A stretch of DNA of 64,000 nt, from contig LVLI01000206.1 of assembly GCA_001687465.1 (NCBI GenBank), forward strand, positions 41,056 to 105,055, in the 5' to 3' direction. Origin of the DNA: Halocafeteria seosinensis (Eukaryota; Sar; Bigyra; Bicosoecida). Every line of letters begins with the position of its first letter. Within the stretch, counting starts at the first letter, position 1. The notes beneath the pieces were generated by a model. That model did not search any database, had not been told where the DNA came from, and saw nothing but the letters and a program-made list of their open reading frames with translations. Positions 32,118-44,011 of this stretch are shown here, piece after piece. Made by a program: the position numbers and the translations under genes.

Positions 32118-35100
32118 ATGGCCGAGGCATGCGGAGGCTCCTCGTCGCACAAGCCTTCTAAGCTATACAGGACGGATAGTCCCCAGGAGATGACCACCAG
32201 GCAGCGGACGAATAGCGTAATGGAGCAGGAGCAACAGCCGCATCGTTTTAGCGACGAGGAAAGGGAGCTCTTGGGTAAACTACACACTGCTTGGATGCGA
32301 CTGCAACACATTGACAACGAAAAGGTGGGATCAGAGCTGAGCAAGAGCCGACAAAGTCAGTATGACGGAAAATCTGTGCCACGTTCATTTGATGACACTT
32401 TACTGGTTCGGGACGCCGAGTACTCGACGCCGTCAAGGAAGTCCCGCCATCGGAACTCAGCAAAGCGCGTTGCTCCCGGTGATAGTTACAGGTCCACCTC
32501 ATTCGATTGTTGGGTGCGAGATGGAGAAACTAGCTTTGATATTGATCTAGATAACGACACGGAAGAACAATCGAAATCCAGGGCAGAGTCAAAAGATACT
32601 CTCGAGTCGTCGTTTGAGTTCCAAGAGTTTTTGAGTAAGATGGAAACAGCGAAGTATGCATTGAGCGAAGACTGCTTTGACGCCGTTGACGTGCGTCGAT
32701 TACCTTTTACTGCGTGGCAAATAGTGGCAGTTTGTATTTTGGAGGGGTGGGCACCGATAGATTCTTGCTCAGCAGTTTTACAATCGTATGTCTCTGGAGA
32801 TCCCCTTGTTCGTTTCGATGATTGGAGTTGGTGTGCAATGTTGCGCTCCATGGACGACTTGGGTGTTCTGTTGCTCCCTGATCTTTCGTTACATCTACAT
32901 CGCCATATGTCGTCTCCGTCCGAGTTATTCTTGAAAAACCTTGATACTTTTCTTGTCGACGTTGTTGGGCCGTTTGTCGTGCGACATATTGTTGGGAGGG
33001 CGCTCTGTAATCAGTCTCTTCAAGCACTAGTTTGGAATTGGATGGGAGTATTGAGCTGGAAACAGCAGGAGTTGCTTGATTCGTCAACAGAAACTGCGTT
33101 CCACATGACGCTTAGATTGAGCCAAGAGCACACTGTGGGGTACGCGACTCGTTTCCTGTTGAACAGTATGTCCGATAGAACCGTTACCTCGTCGAGGAGC
33201 CCGAAAATAACCCCGCAAAACAGGATAGATGAACAAGTAGGAGAAAATGTTACCGAGGCTCAATTTATGAATGTTTTCCTGACGCTGCCGAAAGTGTACT
33301 TGCCTATTCGGAAGGCGATGTGGGACTCAGATAAAAAGCGGTTTTTGTATTCCATTAATGATGTTAATCGCACCCGAATCCAGCGACGATTGAACCAAAT
33401 GGATAAACAGGACGGTATTTCTTATTCTACGAAGCACAACGACACAGCGGCGTATCTAGAAACTTTATTACGTGTACACTACTTTCTCCGTCGTTGTACT
33501 GGAAGAAGGAAAACAGAAACAGATCAATTGCTTCATTTTGGAGCCTATGATTGGGTGGGATTTGACATGGACCATACGTTGATAGACTATAAGACAGATG
33601 CTACAAGTGCGGTCATATGGGAAGCATCACTCACACATCTCGTTCAGACAACTAGTAGAGATTGTCGAGCTGGTCGCGAAAAGCACGCATCGCTAAACAC
33701 TGTTCTAAACTATTTGGTGCAAGAGTATCCTGGTCTTGAAAGCTTGGCCGCACCCCCGCATGGTGAGTCGCCTTCTACCTTCGACACTCCGCCTTCAATT
33801 TTCCAATTCACCGGAAGGCAGTATCCGCCCTGCTGGTTGGAGCTGGCAAAGCCAGGATATATCGTCGACGCCCTAGAGGGAAACATTATTGTTGTGGATG
33901 CGTGTTACTATGTTAGACGAGTTTTCCATGGCGGTAGGATAACCAACGGTGAAGAAGCGATGAGGCAATACGTACACCACACTCACAAGCAACCAAAGGA
34001 GGCCGATTGTTTCCTGTGTTTCCTTGACTCCCTTAAACAAAGGTGCTGTGATAGACCGTCTCCAGACAGCGCTACTGGTCGGTATGCTCCCATCTTATCC
34101 TATTTTGACGCTCCAGTACTACCCCTATACGCGCTGCTGGTTTCTGCGTGTGATGATTTCGTTCGGCTGCAAAATGGTACCTTTCAGAGCGGTGTATTTA
34201 CTCAGTTATGGGTGGCTGCCCAGAAGTCGACTCGCTTTTCATATAGTAGATTTAGTGTTAACGGATGGTCCAGTATTTTACAAAATCCGTCGAAATTTCT
34301 TCGGTTGGAGAAATGTAGACATACAAAGAGATGGATCCGGGGATTAAGACGAGGTGGATCTGGAGTGAAAGCTAGCCGATGTTTTCTGCTGACAAACTCG
34401 GATTGGAAACAAACGAATACTCTAATGTCGTTTGCATTCGGTGCTGATTGGCTGTCACTATTCGACTTGGTCATAGTAAACGCAAAGAAGTCAAAATTCC
34501 GTCGAAGTCTTGCTGCACACACTAACGATGATGGCAATCAGCTTGGTCGTGTGAAGCAAGATTCAGAGAAGGGATCAAATGTTTCATCTCACTCTGCGGA
34601 GAAGCAGAAAGGTTTCTCTCTGCTGAATCCTGAAACCGGGAAAGTCCAGGCGCTGGATGATAGTTGGCTCCAGCACGAAAGCAAGCAGCAGCAACTTGTG
34701 GAAGAGTTAGCGACGCGATGGGGCGCCTTACCTGTGAACTTACAGGCCTTGGGATCTGGAGTTGGTTCAGCGTTTGGGACTACCGCTGTATTAAGCGGAG
34801 GTGGCATTCGTCAGTTTCTAGCTACAATCGAGCATGTTACTCGCTCCGAACTCCCGACTGGAACTCGAATGGAGGCCAAGTTCTCTGTGCTATATATTGG
34901 TGACCATGTATATAATGACATCGTTGCCCCGGAGATTGAGGGGGTGACGTGGCATACCGTTGCAATCAGTCCGGAAATGAGTCTCACTACATTGCCGTGT
35001 AAAGCACTCGAAAAGATCGACCCGTCAGATGCATTTTCGCACCAATGGGTTCCTGTGAGGACGAGTTTCGGGAAATTAAAGAGCGAACACCCACATGATA

Positions 35101-35955
35101 TACTCCCCGTTTCCATAAATGGAGCTTTTACAGCATCTAACTGGGAAAGTAGGCAAACTCCCACAGACATATCCTGCAGCGAGTTCTGGCTCGATCGATT
35201 ATCTTTAGACAGTTCGGTCCTTCGTGTACCGTCGGTTTGTTGGCTGATGGAGATTTTGAGGACTCGGAAAAGCTATTCCAGTATTGCCTTATTGGTTGGT
35301 AGGTCGCTTTTATCGACCAACACCCACGGCGTGTATAGTAGTCAGTTTCGTGCCTGCATCGATGAGGGCGACCTTGTAGCTACTGTTATCCGGCTGCAGC
35401 GTTTGGATGAAGCCGAAAGTGTGCAGAAGGAAAACTTTTTCTCGCGACTCCTGGAATATCTGGGTTCTTCTTCGAGCAAGAAACTGTTAAATCCCTTCTT
35501 TACACTCAATCGTGACAATGATGGAACAAGCAAAGCGTCTAAAATGAAGCATTCGCTGGCGTTGATTCCTGGCAGGTCTACATCAGTGTCTTACAATTCA
35601 GTGGCTACATTAAAAATGGTGGCGCACGCTGAAGCCAAGAAGCAGGAGTTCTCCAATGAAATCGAGAATGCGAGTCCGGTTCGACAATCGAATCGTGAGT
35701 ACTCGAAAGTCATTTAATTACCAAACTTCTTTTTATTCACTCTGCACGTACCTAGTTGAATTCTTGACCGCAAATTCCCGTGGCAATGCCACAGTTCTGT
35801 TCTGTGACCACAATATGACACCCACTTCCTCTACCAGCATATTGCAACTTTGGGTTGCGAACGAGCTGATCTTCACAAAAAACTTTTTGTTTGCCGTACC
35901 GTATACTGTATGTACACTAGATTTCTCAAGTGTTGGGAGGACCTCAACCACATGA
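32118..35955 (+). CDS. HAD-IG 5'-nucleotidase-like protein (NT5DC/cN-II group) with long N-terminal extension
   Basis: A very long first exon, 32118-35694, is followed by a probable 61-nt intron (donor GTGAGT, acceptor CCTAG after a T-rich tract) and a last exon 35756-35955, giving 1258 residues. Without splicing the frame stops at 35717. HAD motif I is FDMDHTLIDYK (Asp483, Asp485), the signature of the cytosolic purine 5'-nucleotidase / NT5DC group. The later motif is VLYIGDHVYNDIVAPE (about residue 925), again typical of that group. In between are KTDATSAVIWEAS and a FLLTNSDWKQTN stretch corresponding to HAD motif II. The first 480 residues are unrelated to nucleotidases: Ser- and Arg-rich to about 190, then alpha-helical (SLQALVWNWMG). 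Activity is likely nucleotide or phosphoprotein dephosphorylation. The long extension is the odd point. Confidence 0.85.
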
Positions 35956-36066
35956 GTGGATGGTCTAGGAACGAGGTACTTGGGCTCTGGACACTCCTTG
36001 TTGGCTTTTTTTCAGCAAAGAATACTAGGTGTAGATCCATACAGCAGCAGTCCATCGGGTCCATGA

Positions 36067-36735
36067 ATGATGATGAAGAGACAATGGCAAATACTGACTA
36101 TCTTGGTTTTTATCAGCTCCTTCTTGTGTGTTTGTAGTGCGAATGTGGACTATTATCGCGTACTGGGTGTGCCGAAAGGAGCGTCCGAAGAGCAAGTGAA
36201 ATCAGCGTACAGGAAGTTAGCGCGGCAGTACCACCCGGATAAGAATGATAGCCCGGAAGCCAAGGAAAAATTTATGCAGATACGAGATGCGTACGAAGTG
36301 CTGACCGACCCGGAAAAGCGACGTGAATACGATGGCGTACGACAGTACCCTGGAGGCGGCCGAGGACCGTGGCCTCGACGTCGACGAACGCCAATGGACG
36401 ATATGGAAGATCTGTTTGAAATGTTCGAAGAAGATGAAGATGATGAAGGCGGCTATGAGGAATATATTGAAATATTTGAAGACCAGTTCGGGAACCAGCA
36501 CACACGACGGCATCGAGTTTATCGAGGAGGCAGAGCAGGGGGCTTCCACTGGAAATCGGGAGGAAGCCCCTTCTATCATGATGACTCAGAATTTACATCC
36601 TACTTGCCTTGGTGGGTCCAGTTTCTCCTTTCGATTATTGAAATCATCCTGAATCTGCCGTTCGCCTTCTTCCTGTTCTTCATGATGGCATTCATTCATT
36701 GCTGTGGGGTCCTCATTCAGAAGGCCCTCCAGTGA
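36067..36735 (+). CDS. ER-type DnaJ (Hsp40) with C-terminal membrane segment
   Basis: A single exon encodes 222 residues. A signal peptide comes first (hydrophobic core [17 protein letters not shown]), then a J domain at about 28-95: [20 protein letters not shown], the invariant HPD tripeptide in YHPDKN, and [14 protein letters not shown] Gly/Pro/Arg hinge is followed by a strongly acidic segment ([14 protein letters not shown]). Residues about 185-215 form a hydrophobic transmembrane segment ([20 protein letters not shown]). The layout implies a J domain in the ER lumen, or exposed to another compartment, tethered to the membrane and stimulating an Hsp70 such as BiP. The preceding nucleotidase gene ends 111 bp upstream on the same strand. 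Confidence 0.9.
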   Translation: MMMKRQWQILTILVFISSFLCVCSANVDYYRVLGVPKGASEEQVKSAYRKLARQYHPDKNDSPEAKEKFMQIRDAYEVLTDPEKRREYDGVRQYPGGGRGPWPRRRRTPMDDMEDLFEMFEEDEDDEGGYEEYIEIFEDQFGNQHTRRHRVYRGGRAGGFHWKSGGSPFYHDDSEFTSYLPWWVQFLLSIIEIILNLPFAFFLFFMMAFIHCCGVLIQKALQ

Positions 36736-37396
36736 GGCAGCGAATCAGAGTGAAAAATGTCTTTAATATCGTCACGTGGGATTCTCGAAGATTTCTCTCG
36801 TGGGATTTGAAACCGTACGGGAAGAAGGGGGTCTCACATACAAATACGAAATGTGCGGTTCTGCATACAGGTCGCGTGGAAGTGTGTGTGAATTAGCTGT
36901 CTGGCTTTCTCCGGAAAGCGGTAGCGGCATTGAATTCTGCTCGTTCTATGTTGTGCTACATTAACTTTCAATGACTCGCATATAACGGAGCTTTTTCATC
37001 AAAGGGCTTCTACCACAGTGAGTCACTGGTAATGTCACGGGAGTAGTGAAGTTAACCTCCGGCTGAGAGTAATACGTGGTAGATAAATGTGCCCGTCCAG
37101 GGTCATTTCGTTCACTGTAGTTGTTGTGTATATACTGCATGCTTAAAAATACAATTGAATACGAGTTTGAAGTCCGGCTGTACTGCTGTACGCTGAGTCA
37201 ACTCCGTGACGCACGTTGCGTGTGGGGCTTCACAGCCCCACACGCAAGTCATCCATTGAATGCGTCATGCTGGATGGCGATCGGACGTGTTTCTGCTAAT
37301 GTGTTGTGACGGATAGTCGTCGTTCGTTGCTATGCATGCGCTGCAAGGGTATGATTTGTGTATAATAAGTGCACCCGTCACAACGGCGAGGAAGTC
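36736..37396. other. Intergenic with a perfect 14-bp hairpin
   Basis: 661 bp without a convincing gene. The notable element is a perfect inverted repeat at 37216-37247, described separately. The right end holds the promoter of the JmjC gene. Confidence 0.6.
37216..37247. repeat. Perfect 14-bp inverted repeat with 4-nt loop
   Basis: TTGCGTGTGGGGCT at 37216-37229 is followed by the loop TCAC and its exact reverse complement at 37234-37247. It lies 150 bp upstream of the JmjC start codon. It could be a DNA cruciform, an RNA hairpin in a 5' leader, or a palindromic protein site. Confidence 0.95.
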
Positions 37397-39168
37397 ATGT
37401 ATAACGACGTCCACGCTTCTCAAGTATTCGCTTCCCAGGACGCGCACCAGACAGCAAAGTCGTTTTTGGAAGCGACACTAAGGGAATCAGTCGGACTGGA
37501 TGGACGAACGCGAAAGCAGCGAGTGCCGACAGTGATACGCGATGCAGGAAAGTATATATTCCATTCACAATTCCTGGAGGAAGGAGTGTTTGGACAATTC
37601 CTCCACGGTAATTCAGCAGAGACGTCGCGAAGTATGTGCTTCATGCTATAGCAGGGTGGTCTTGTCTACTTGATTAGAATTGTATGGGCGTGTGCAGAAG
37701 TCTACGTAGCGTGTTCGGAATCTTCTCAGGACAACAGCCGCAGCTCCCAACGCGAATCAACCTTTTACGGAGACCATAACCAGTCTGTTATCGAAATGCC
37801 GTTTCGTAATTTTCTGGAACATTACTGCCAGTGTACTGGGATGATGAGCAGTGGTGCTGCTCACGATTCCTCGTATTTGAATACCGGACTGAGCTTATAT
37901 TTGATGCAATCATGTATTCGAAGTTCTAACCGGGTACCGCAGGATGTCAATTCATCAGACATCCTCTTACCGGAATTGGCAGACTACGTTCAAGTGTACG
38001 TTTCAGTCCCAAATGTAGAAGTCTACGGTATTTCACAGCGTGGAGGGTGCGTTGTAATTGCAGTCCTCCGTTCTTGGATTCGACGAGACTTGCACTGGTG
38101 AAGCAGTGCCTTTGGATGAGTCCCCATGCAACTAAGGCTACTTTGCATTATGACGAGGATGACAACTTGATCTGTTTGTTTTCAGGGGAGAAACTATTCT
38201 ATGTGGCCGATCCATCAATCTGTTTAAGTCGCACGGGTTTGTATCAGCCTGTGTATTCCGCTCATTTGCACCACTCAACTGCGCACGCTGCCCAGTCGGT
38301 CGAGGAATTGGCTGATACTAACAACGAGCAAGCTGCAAAGATTCGTCTCAAGCCGCCGGATGCCTTGTATCTGCCACAAGGATATTGGCATGCCGTTTCT
38401 TCCATCCCGGGAAGTATTGCAGTAAATTCATGGTTCTCGATATTTTCGGATGGATGGGAATATGAGGACCCGTGTACATCTTCGGTAAACACTACGATTG
38501 TGAACGTAAGACGACAAACTCACGCTCTGATAGCGCAAGAAATCAGCGCTACAAAGAAGCGGATGCGTCAAGATGCCCAGCAACAGCTTGAGTCAAAACC
38601 TTATCGAGAAGTATCCCTCCTGGGAAAAGAGGACGAGACCTGTTCTCCGGAAGAACGGAAATCGGCTATTGTAGAGTTGTGGGAGCTGGTCACTAGCGAC
38701 TATAAGAGAGCTAACACTTGTTTAAGCCAGGGCGGGTGGTTGGCTACAAGTGTACAATTTAACAATGCACTTCTTGGAAGCTCTCTAAGGAACGCTAATT
38801 CCGTTCTCTTATCCATGAAAAAACTGATTGAAACAGTTGTATCTTCCAGTGCTTCCATTGATTTCCTGCTAGAGCTAGTGCCGTGGCACGTGGAAATACT
38901 TTGCAGTAGATGGGAAGACAGTCGGGAATTGTGCGGTAAGACACTGTTCGTGTATAGGGACTCAAGGTTACAGCGATTTGTGTATGACTATAGTAGTGCG
39001 CTCTTTGATGAACTGTATTTGAATATCGGTGACGGTGATTCTGAAAGGATTAAGCAAAGGTGGGAGGCGTCTCGAAACCGTGCTCGCGAGGAGGTGGCAA
39101 CCCGGGTAGCTGCTAGTGTGCTGGGCGCAGAGAGCATCGAATTCTCGCCGACCCAAATTTATTCTTAG
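37397..39168 (+). CDS. JmjC-domain (cupin-8) Fe(II)/2-oxoglutarate oxygenase
   Basis: Three exons, 37397-37631, 37698-37995 and 38064-39168 (introns 66 and 68 nt), give 545 residues. The catalytic cupin is in the middle: CLWMSPHATKATLHYDEDDN contains the HxD iron ligands (His and Asp of HYD), then LFSGEKLFYVADPS, and PQGYWHAVSSIPGSIAVNSW supplies the distal His. This arrangement matches the small JmjC hydroxylases (cupin_8, related to HSPBAP1, JMJD5 and TYW5), which hydroxylate proteins or modified tRNA rather than demethylate histones. The N-terminal 90 residues (FLEATLRESVGLDG) are partly helical; the C-terminal 200 residues are helical and Arg/Ser-rich. The substrate cannot be predicted. 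The start ATG (MYNDVHASQ) is the first after an upstream stop-free stretch. Confidence 0.86.
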
Positions 39169-39429
39169 CGTCTTAGGAGTTCGTGTGAAGCTGATTACTC
39201 ATTTTTCACTATGCCGGCGTCTGGTTGGGCTACAACGGCTCGACTGAACCAGCCAGTGTATGCGCAGATCCAGCAGGTTGGTGGCTAACGCTATGCTACC
39301 GATGTATGGAGTATATAAAAATAACATAGAGCAGAGCTTAAAACGGACGTGTTTACAGGTGAACAAAGAAACTGTTTCGCATCTGTTTACCTCAGAAAAA
39401 GATTTCACTAGAAGAAGTCAAGGAAGCGT

Positions 39430-41065
39430 TTAATTGGCACCAATCCATTGCCGAATATGATGGCGATGGATGTTTCGCGCAACTATTACAGACTCAGGAT
39501 CGTCAGGGTTTGAGGAGCGCAAATCTAAGTGATGGGCGCCTCCTTGAATCATGACGGCTATCACTGATTCTGGCAGAGATGCATTTGTAGTAATTCCTCC
39601 TCCGCTCCATGGATCTCGGTTTCCATTGGAGAGCACGATGTTGGATGCCCCGGAGAGGTCTGTCCCGCCATAGTTGATTTTGATCCAGTTTGCGTTGGGC
39701 GTGACGTTGAATTGTTGTTGGCATTGCTGTACCGTCGCAGTGTAATTCCATGGTGCTTCGAAGAACATGTCATTGGGCATGCCGTATTGTCCAATGGGCA
39801 TGACCATTTCAGTGCAGCTCTGGTAAGGCCATCCCTCGTTCTGTAGTCCTGGAGGATTTACTTGCTTGATGTTGAAACATCTCCCGGCTTGACCAGTGTA
39901 GTTGTAGAACAAATTGGCTGTCTTATAGGTGGCAGTCACCAATTCTTCATCAGAGGGAGAGTTGCCATTAAAGTTCCAGAATTTTGCAGTGACATTGATG
40001 GGATTACCAGGTAGATGGCCCAAGAAACTTGCCGGATAAGGGTAATCAGCCATTGCTAGATAGCTGTATGCACTGCTCAGCCAATTAAAGAGTGTCTCAG
40101 TTACGTTTTGCTTGTTCTCTAGCGGAGGGCATACTCGCATCATGTTTGCCAATTTGTCCCGGGTTGATTGGTTTTGCGCCCACTTCTCCATTGTATTCCA
40201 CGCTTTATAAATGTATTTACCAGACCCTTGAACAGCTTGTTCAAAGTCTTGCGTAACGATATGGTTGAACACCTTGGGCCCCGTGAGGCCTGGGAATTGT
40301 ATTACAGGTGCTGATGCCGCAATCGCCCCTGCTACCGTAGACGGATACTTCTGTCGGAACCAAGCTGAGAGCATACCTCCATAAGACCCTCCGAATGTAA
40401 CGATCGGAGCACTGGTACTAAGGTTCGTCTTCAGGCTTTCTAACAGAACGGCATAATCAGCGAGAGCTTGCTCAGAGGAGAGGTAGCGCAATCTGTCGGA
40501 GGTAAGATTCGCCCAGGTTTTGCTTCCAAAGGGCAAAGTGTCTCCGTAGTAGCGATGTTCCGCAAAGACGAGCTGCACTCAAGGCCCACCAAAACCTAAG
40601 TCAATCCTTCATTACTTGCTAGTGCGGGAGTAGGAACACACATACCAGAGCGTTGAATTCTGGAGCAATATCCCACATGAACCCCGTGTTCTGAGCAAAG
40701 AGCTCAATGGACCCTTCATTCCCGCTGTAAAAGAAAATCGGCCCTCCATTTTCCTTGTCCCACCACGTATCATTGATCAAATATTTCTGCATGGATTACA
40801 CACACATACACGAGGGTGAAGAGGTTCTTGGGCCTTATTTTTCGCCGACTACAGTCTGACGTACCTGGGGGAACGTCAGAGGACTGTAGGAGAAATGGTC
40901 CAAGTTCTGCTGGAACCATTTCGTCTCGAAGTGGTACTCTTGTAGGCCATTATACCCCTCCTTTATGGGCATGCCATTTCCACGGAGCTGCGTAGCCTGG
41001 CTCGGGGCTGCATACAGGACAGCCACGAGTGCCACGAGCGCCGTAGTACATGGAAACGAGCGCAT
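39430..41065 (-). CDS. S28-family serine carboxypeptidase, secreted or lysosomal
   Basis: Three exons, 40865-41065, 40646-40786 and 39430-40572 (introns 78 and 73 nt), give 494 residues. A signal peptide (TALVALVAVLYAAPSQA) is followed by FQQNLDHFSY, the family start. The oxyanion and substrate region is YLINDTWWDKENGGPIFFYS, then LVFAEHRYYGDTLPFG. The catalytic Ser177 is in TFGGSYGGMLSAW, Asp in NRDPWSGGG and His in GGAHHLDLR, the complete S28 triad (prolyl carboxypeptidase, dipeptidyl peptidase II). Several N-glycosylation sites (NLT, NQS, NVT, NYT) fit passage through the secretory route. It likely removes residues after proline in lysosomes or outside the cell. The 3' end faces the JmjC gene with 261 bp between stops. 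Confidence 0.95.
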
Positions 41066-41287
41066 ACTTGTTCTCTCTTTGATAATGATGACAAAAGGGA
41101 TGTCTGGAAGACGAGGGACAACACTAAATAGAGGAATGGTTGTGGCTTGGCTCAGAGGATCCTAGGGTGTTTTGTGAAGTACTTTTAGATGCCTCTATTC
41201 GGGTTGATTTGGTACCATATGTTGCATATATGCACGTGTATGTGTAGTGAATTCACATGTGCTCTGGTACTGATGGGTGAATAGTCA

Positions 41288-43881
41288 ATGTATGCGCTGA
41301 AACACTCGTGGAAAGGCAAGTTTCGACGAGTCGGTGGGCAGTCTCTCGGCATTACACGAGGAGGAGTCTATTTCATTCCCTGTCGGCCCTATCCGTGGAT
41401 AATCGGACGTGTCATGGCTTCTTCATCGACGAATGTTCATCATGTGGAGACAGTTGTGCCAGAGGACAACGCTACGGCACAGAAAATGGCAGCTTCGTCC
41501 CCGGAAGCAGCTTCTGAACACACCGTTCAAGAGCATAATAGGGTGGCAACAGAAGCGCAGCAGGGGGACGACGATGCATCTACGACTAAATCAGGAGGCG
41601 ATTCTGTGCTCTACCGTCTCTGCATCTCCAATATGGGTAATTTTGTGAAAGCAACGTCGTTCAGCAACTTTTTGACCAAGGAAAAAGTACCTCATTTTGG
41701 GGTTCAGAAAGTGGTAAAAAGTGTGGCTGGTTTCTTGTTATTCGAAACAGAAGAACAGATGAAAGAAGCAGAGTCGAAACTGGGACAAAAACAGACAAAG
41801 TACAAGGGCAAGCCACTTCGCGTCAGAAATGCCAATCCGCTCAAGGGATCCAAACCTCGTAAGCTACTCAATTTTGCCCAACAGCCCCATGGAGATAAGC
41901 GAATTGAACGAGCAGGAGATGATGGAACCGACCTGGAGATTGCTACGGAAGGAAGCTCAATGCACGATCTATTGTCTTCGTGGTATCGCTGGGAATATCC
42001 CACCCAACTATCAAAGAAGCACGATATGATCCGCGAATTGATGGAAACGCTATATGCGCGTACCAAAGAAGCGGTACGTGTGTCACTGCCTACGTGTAAG
42101 GACTTCACTCGTTGTTTTACTAGTCTGGCTATGCCTCCAGACAATAAACGCATTCATCAATCCAAGTACTTCCAAGAAAAGAGGAAGAAACTCCCAAGCA
42201 GTCCCTACTCCAGATGCTGATGTCGAGGCAAAGATGGAGAAAACGTGGATAGCCACGGAAACAGCAGGTATGTCTTCAATGCAAGGATCACGGGATTTTG
42301 TACTCGTCATTTGTAGTCCCTCTGCAGACACGTTCAAGGAGAAACTCCGTAATATCCAAGGCTCCCCCGAGATTATTTACTATCGAAATAAGGCAAAATT
42401 TACAATAGGAAAGAATAGTGAAGACGAAATTTCAGTAGGGTTTCTAACGAAACCATTTCGGGATGGCAGACGAGTTGAGAACCCGATCGGTTGCCTCAAT
42501 GTCTCCCGTGCCTCAGCATCTATTGCGCACAGGTTAGAGTCGTTCTTTAAAAGCTCTGCTTTCGAGCCGTACGATTGCCTCACACATACTGGAGTCTGGA
42601 GGGCTGTAACAGTGCGTGAAGGTTGCAAAACGGGGGAAATCATGATAATTGTAGAAGCAACTCCTCCCGGCTCTGCTGTAGGTGACCACCAAGCTGCCGC
42701 AGCTCTTGGCAACGAACTCCCTGTTTGGACACGTGGCGTCAAGGTAGACGAAACTGCAGTGCACTCTGCTATATCAGTAGATAGCGAATTTGCAATTTTA
42801 TCGAATATGGAAAGAGACGCAAGTCAGAAACGCACCTCAGATAAACATCCTGCCCCAGTTTCGAACCTGGAGGAGCTGAAGCGACAACAGTCCTTGTACG
42901 AACAGGAGCTACAGCAGCTTGATGAGTTGTTATCTCAAGACTTTGAAGTTACCAAACATCCTCCGTTGCCTTCTGACTGCCCTACTAGCACTGTCACATC
43001 GATATCAGAGAAGGTCCCTGCTACTGTAAAGATTCATTCGGCTTTCTTACAAGAATACTCTGCAATTTCTGGTCCTGGTAAGTTCTGGTTTAACACTCTT
43101 TGTATGGTCCCTGCTAAGAATAGTTGTGGCTCCTTGGTGTTCTACAGACGAAAATACTCCCTTCAAGCATTTACGGGGACAAATGCATTTTACTGAAGAA
43201 GTCAATGGTCTCCGCTTTGCCATTAGCCCTGGTGCCTTCTTCCAGACGAATACTACCGCGACGGAAGTACTGTACGAACAGGTCGCCAATTACGTTAAAT
43301 CAGATAGCCTTGATACTATCATGGATGTTTGCTGTGGCACGGGGTCGATTGGTTTGTGCGTGTCCAAGTTAATCGGTCGGAATGATTTAAGAATTGTTGG
43401 TGTTGAATTGTCTGCTTCTGCGGTGGATAACGCGCGTTACAACGCTGAAATCAACAATATGTCTGAAGATAACGTCATATTTAAGGATGCCAAAGCAGAA
43501 GACGTGATGCCCGAGATAATCAAGCATGCTATTGATACTCACGAGACTCCAGACAGCAAGGAGACAAAGGAAAATGGATTCTTAAGTAACCAGCAGGTAG
43601 TTGCAATATTGGATCCTCCTCGTGCAGGCGTTCATAAAAATGTAATCCAGACTCTGCGAGCTTGTCATGGTCTCAACCGTATCGTTTACGTGTCATGCAA
43701 TCCTACGGGCTCGTTTGTCAGAGACTGTGCCCTTCTTTGCAGCCCCCATGGAGGGCCTCGCAGCAAGGTCAAGGGAGCGCCCTTTAGGTTGACAAGTGCT
43801 ACTCCAGTGGACTTATTTCCACAGACATCGCACATCGAAATGGTTGCTTTATTCGAGCGACACTTAGATGACATATCGTAA
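41288..43881 (+). CDS. TRMT2A: tRNA (uracil-54-C5) methyltransferase, TRMT2A type
   Basis: Makes 5-methyluridine at position 54 of tRNA with S-adenosylmethionine. Three exons, 41288-42073, 42141-43077 and 43148-43881 (introns 67 and 70 nt), give 818 residues. An N-terminal RRM-like domain (LYRLCISNMGNFVKATSFSN) is followed by the linker LYARTKEA, an IIYYRNKAKFTIG segment (RNK loop of TRMT2A) and VGFLTKPFRDGRRV. The catalytic domain has AISPGAFFQTN, MDVCCGTGSIGLCVS (SAM motif I), VAILDPPRAGVHKNVI, the catalytic Cys in YVSCNPTGS, and VDLFPQTSHIEMV near the end, as in human TRMT2A. An alternative start is the ATG at 41414 (MASSSTNV); the first 42 residues are basic and could target mitochondria, giving two isoforms. 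That part is inference. Confidence 0.92.
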
Positions 43882-44011
43882 CTTTCAACAAGCTGAAATG
43901 GTATAATTCGAATCCGGGTCACCCGTTTTGACTAACTGAGGGTACTTTAAACAACGACGTTGTCAGTGGCTCCAGGCAATATTCTGGGGATAGAATTACA
44001 GTGCGTACAGG

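Noticed and set aside
39199-39408. Short minus-strand frame between the JmjC and S28 genes as a gene
   Set aside because: It lies in a 261-bp convergent gap expected to hold 3' UTRs, with no family resemblance or splice support.
43900-43935. tRNA-like T-loop (TTCGAATC) followed by a T run after TRMT2A
   Set aside because: The flanking bases cannot form a T stem and no acceptor or anticodon arm is present.
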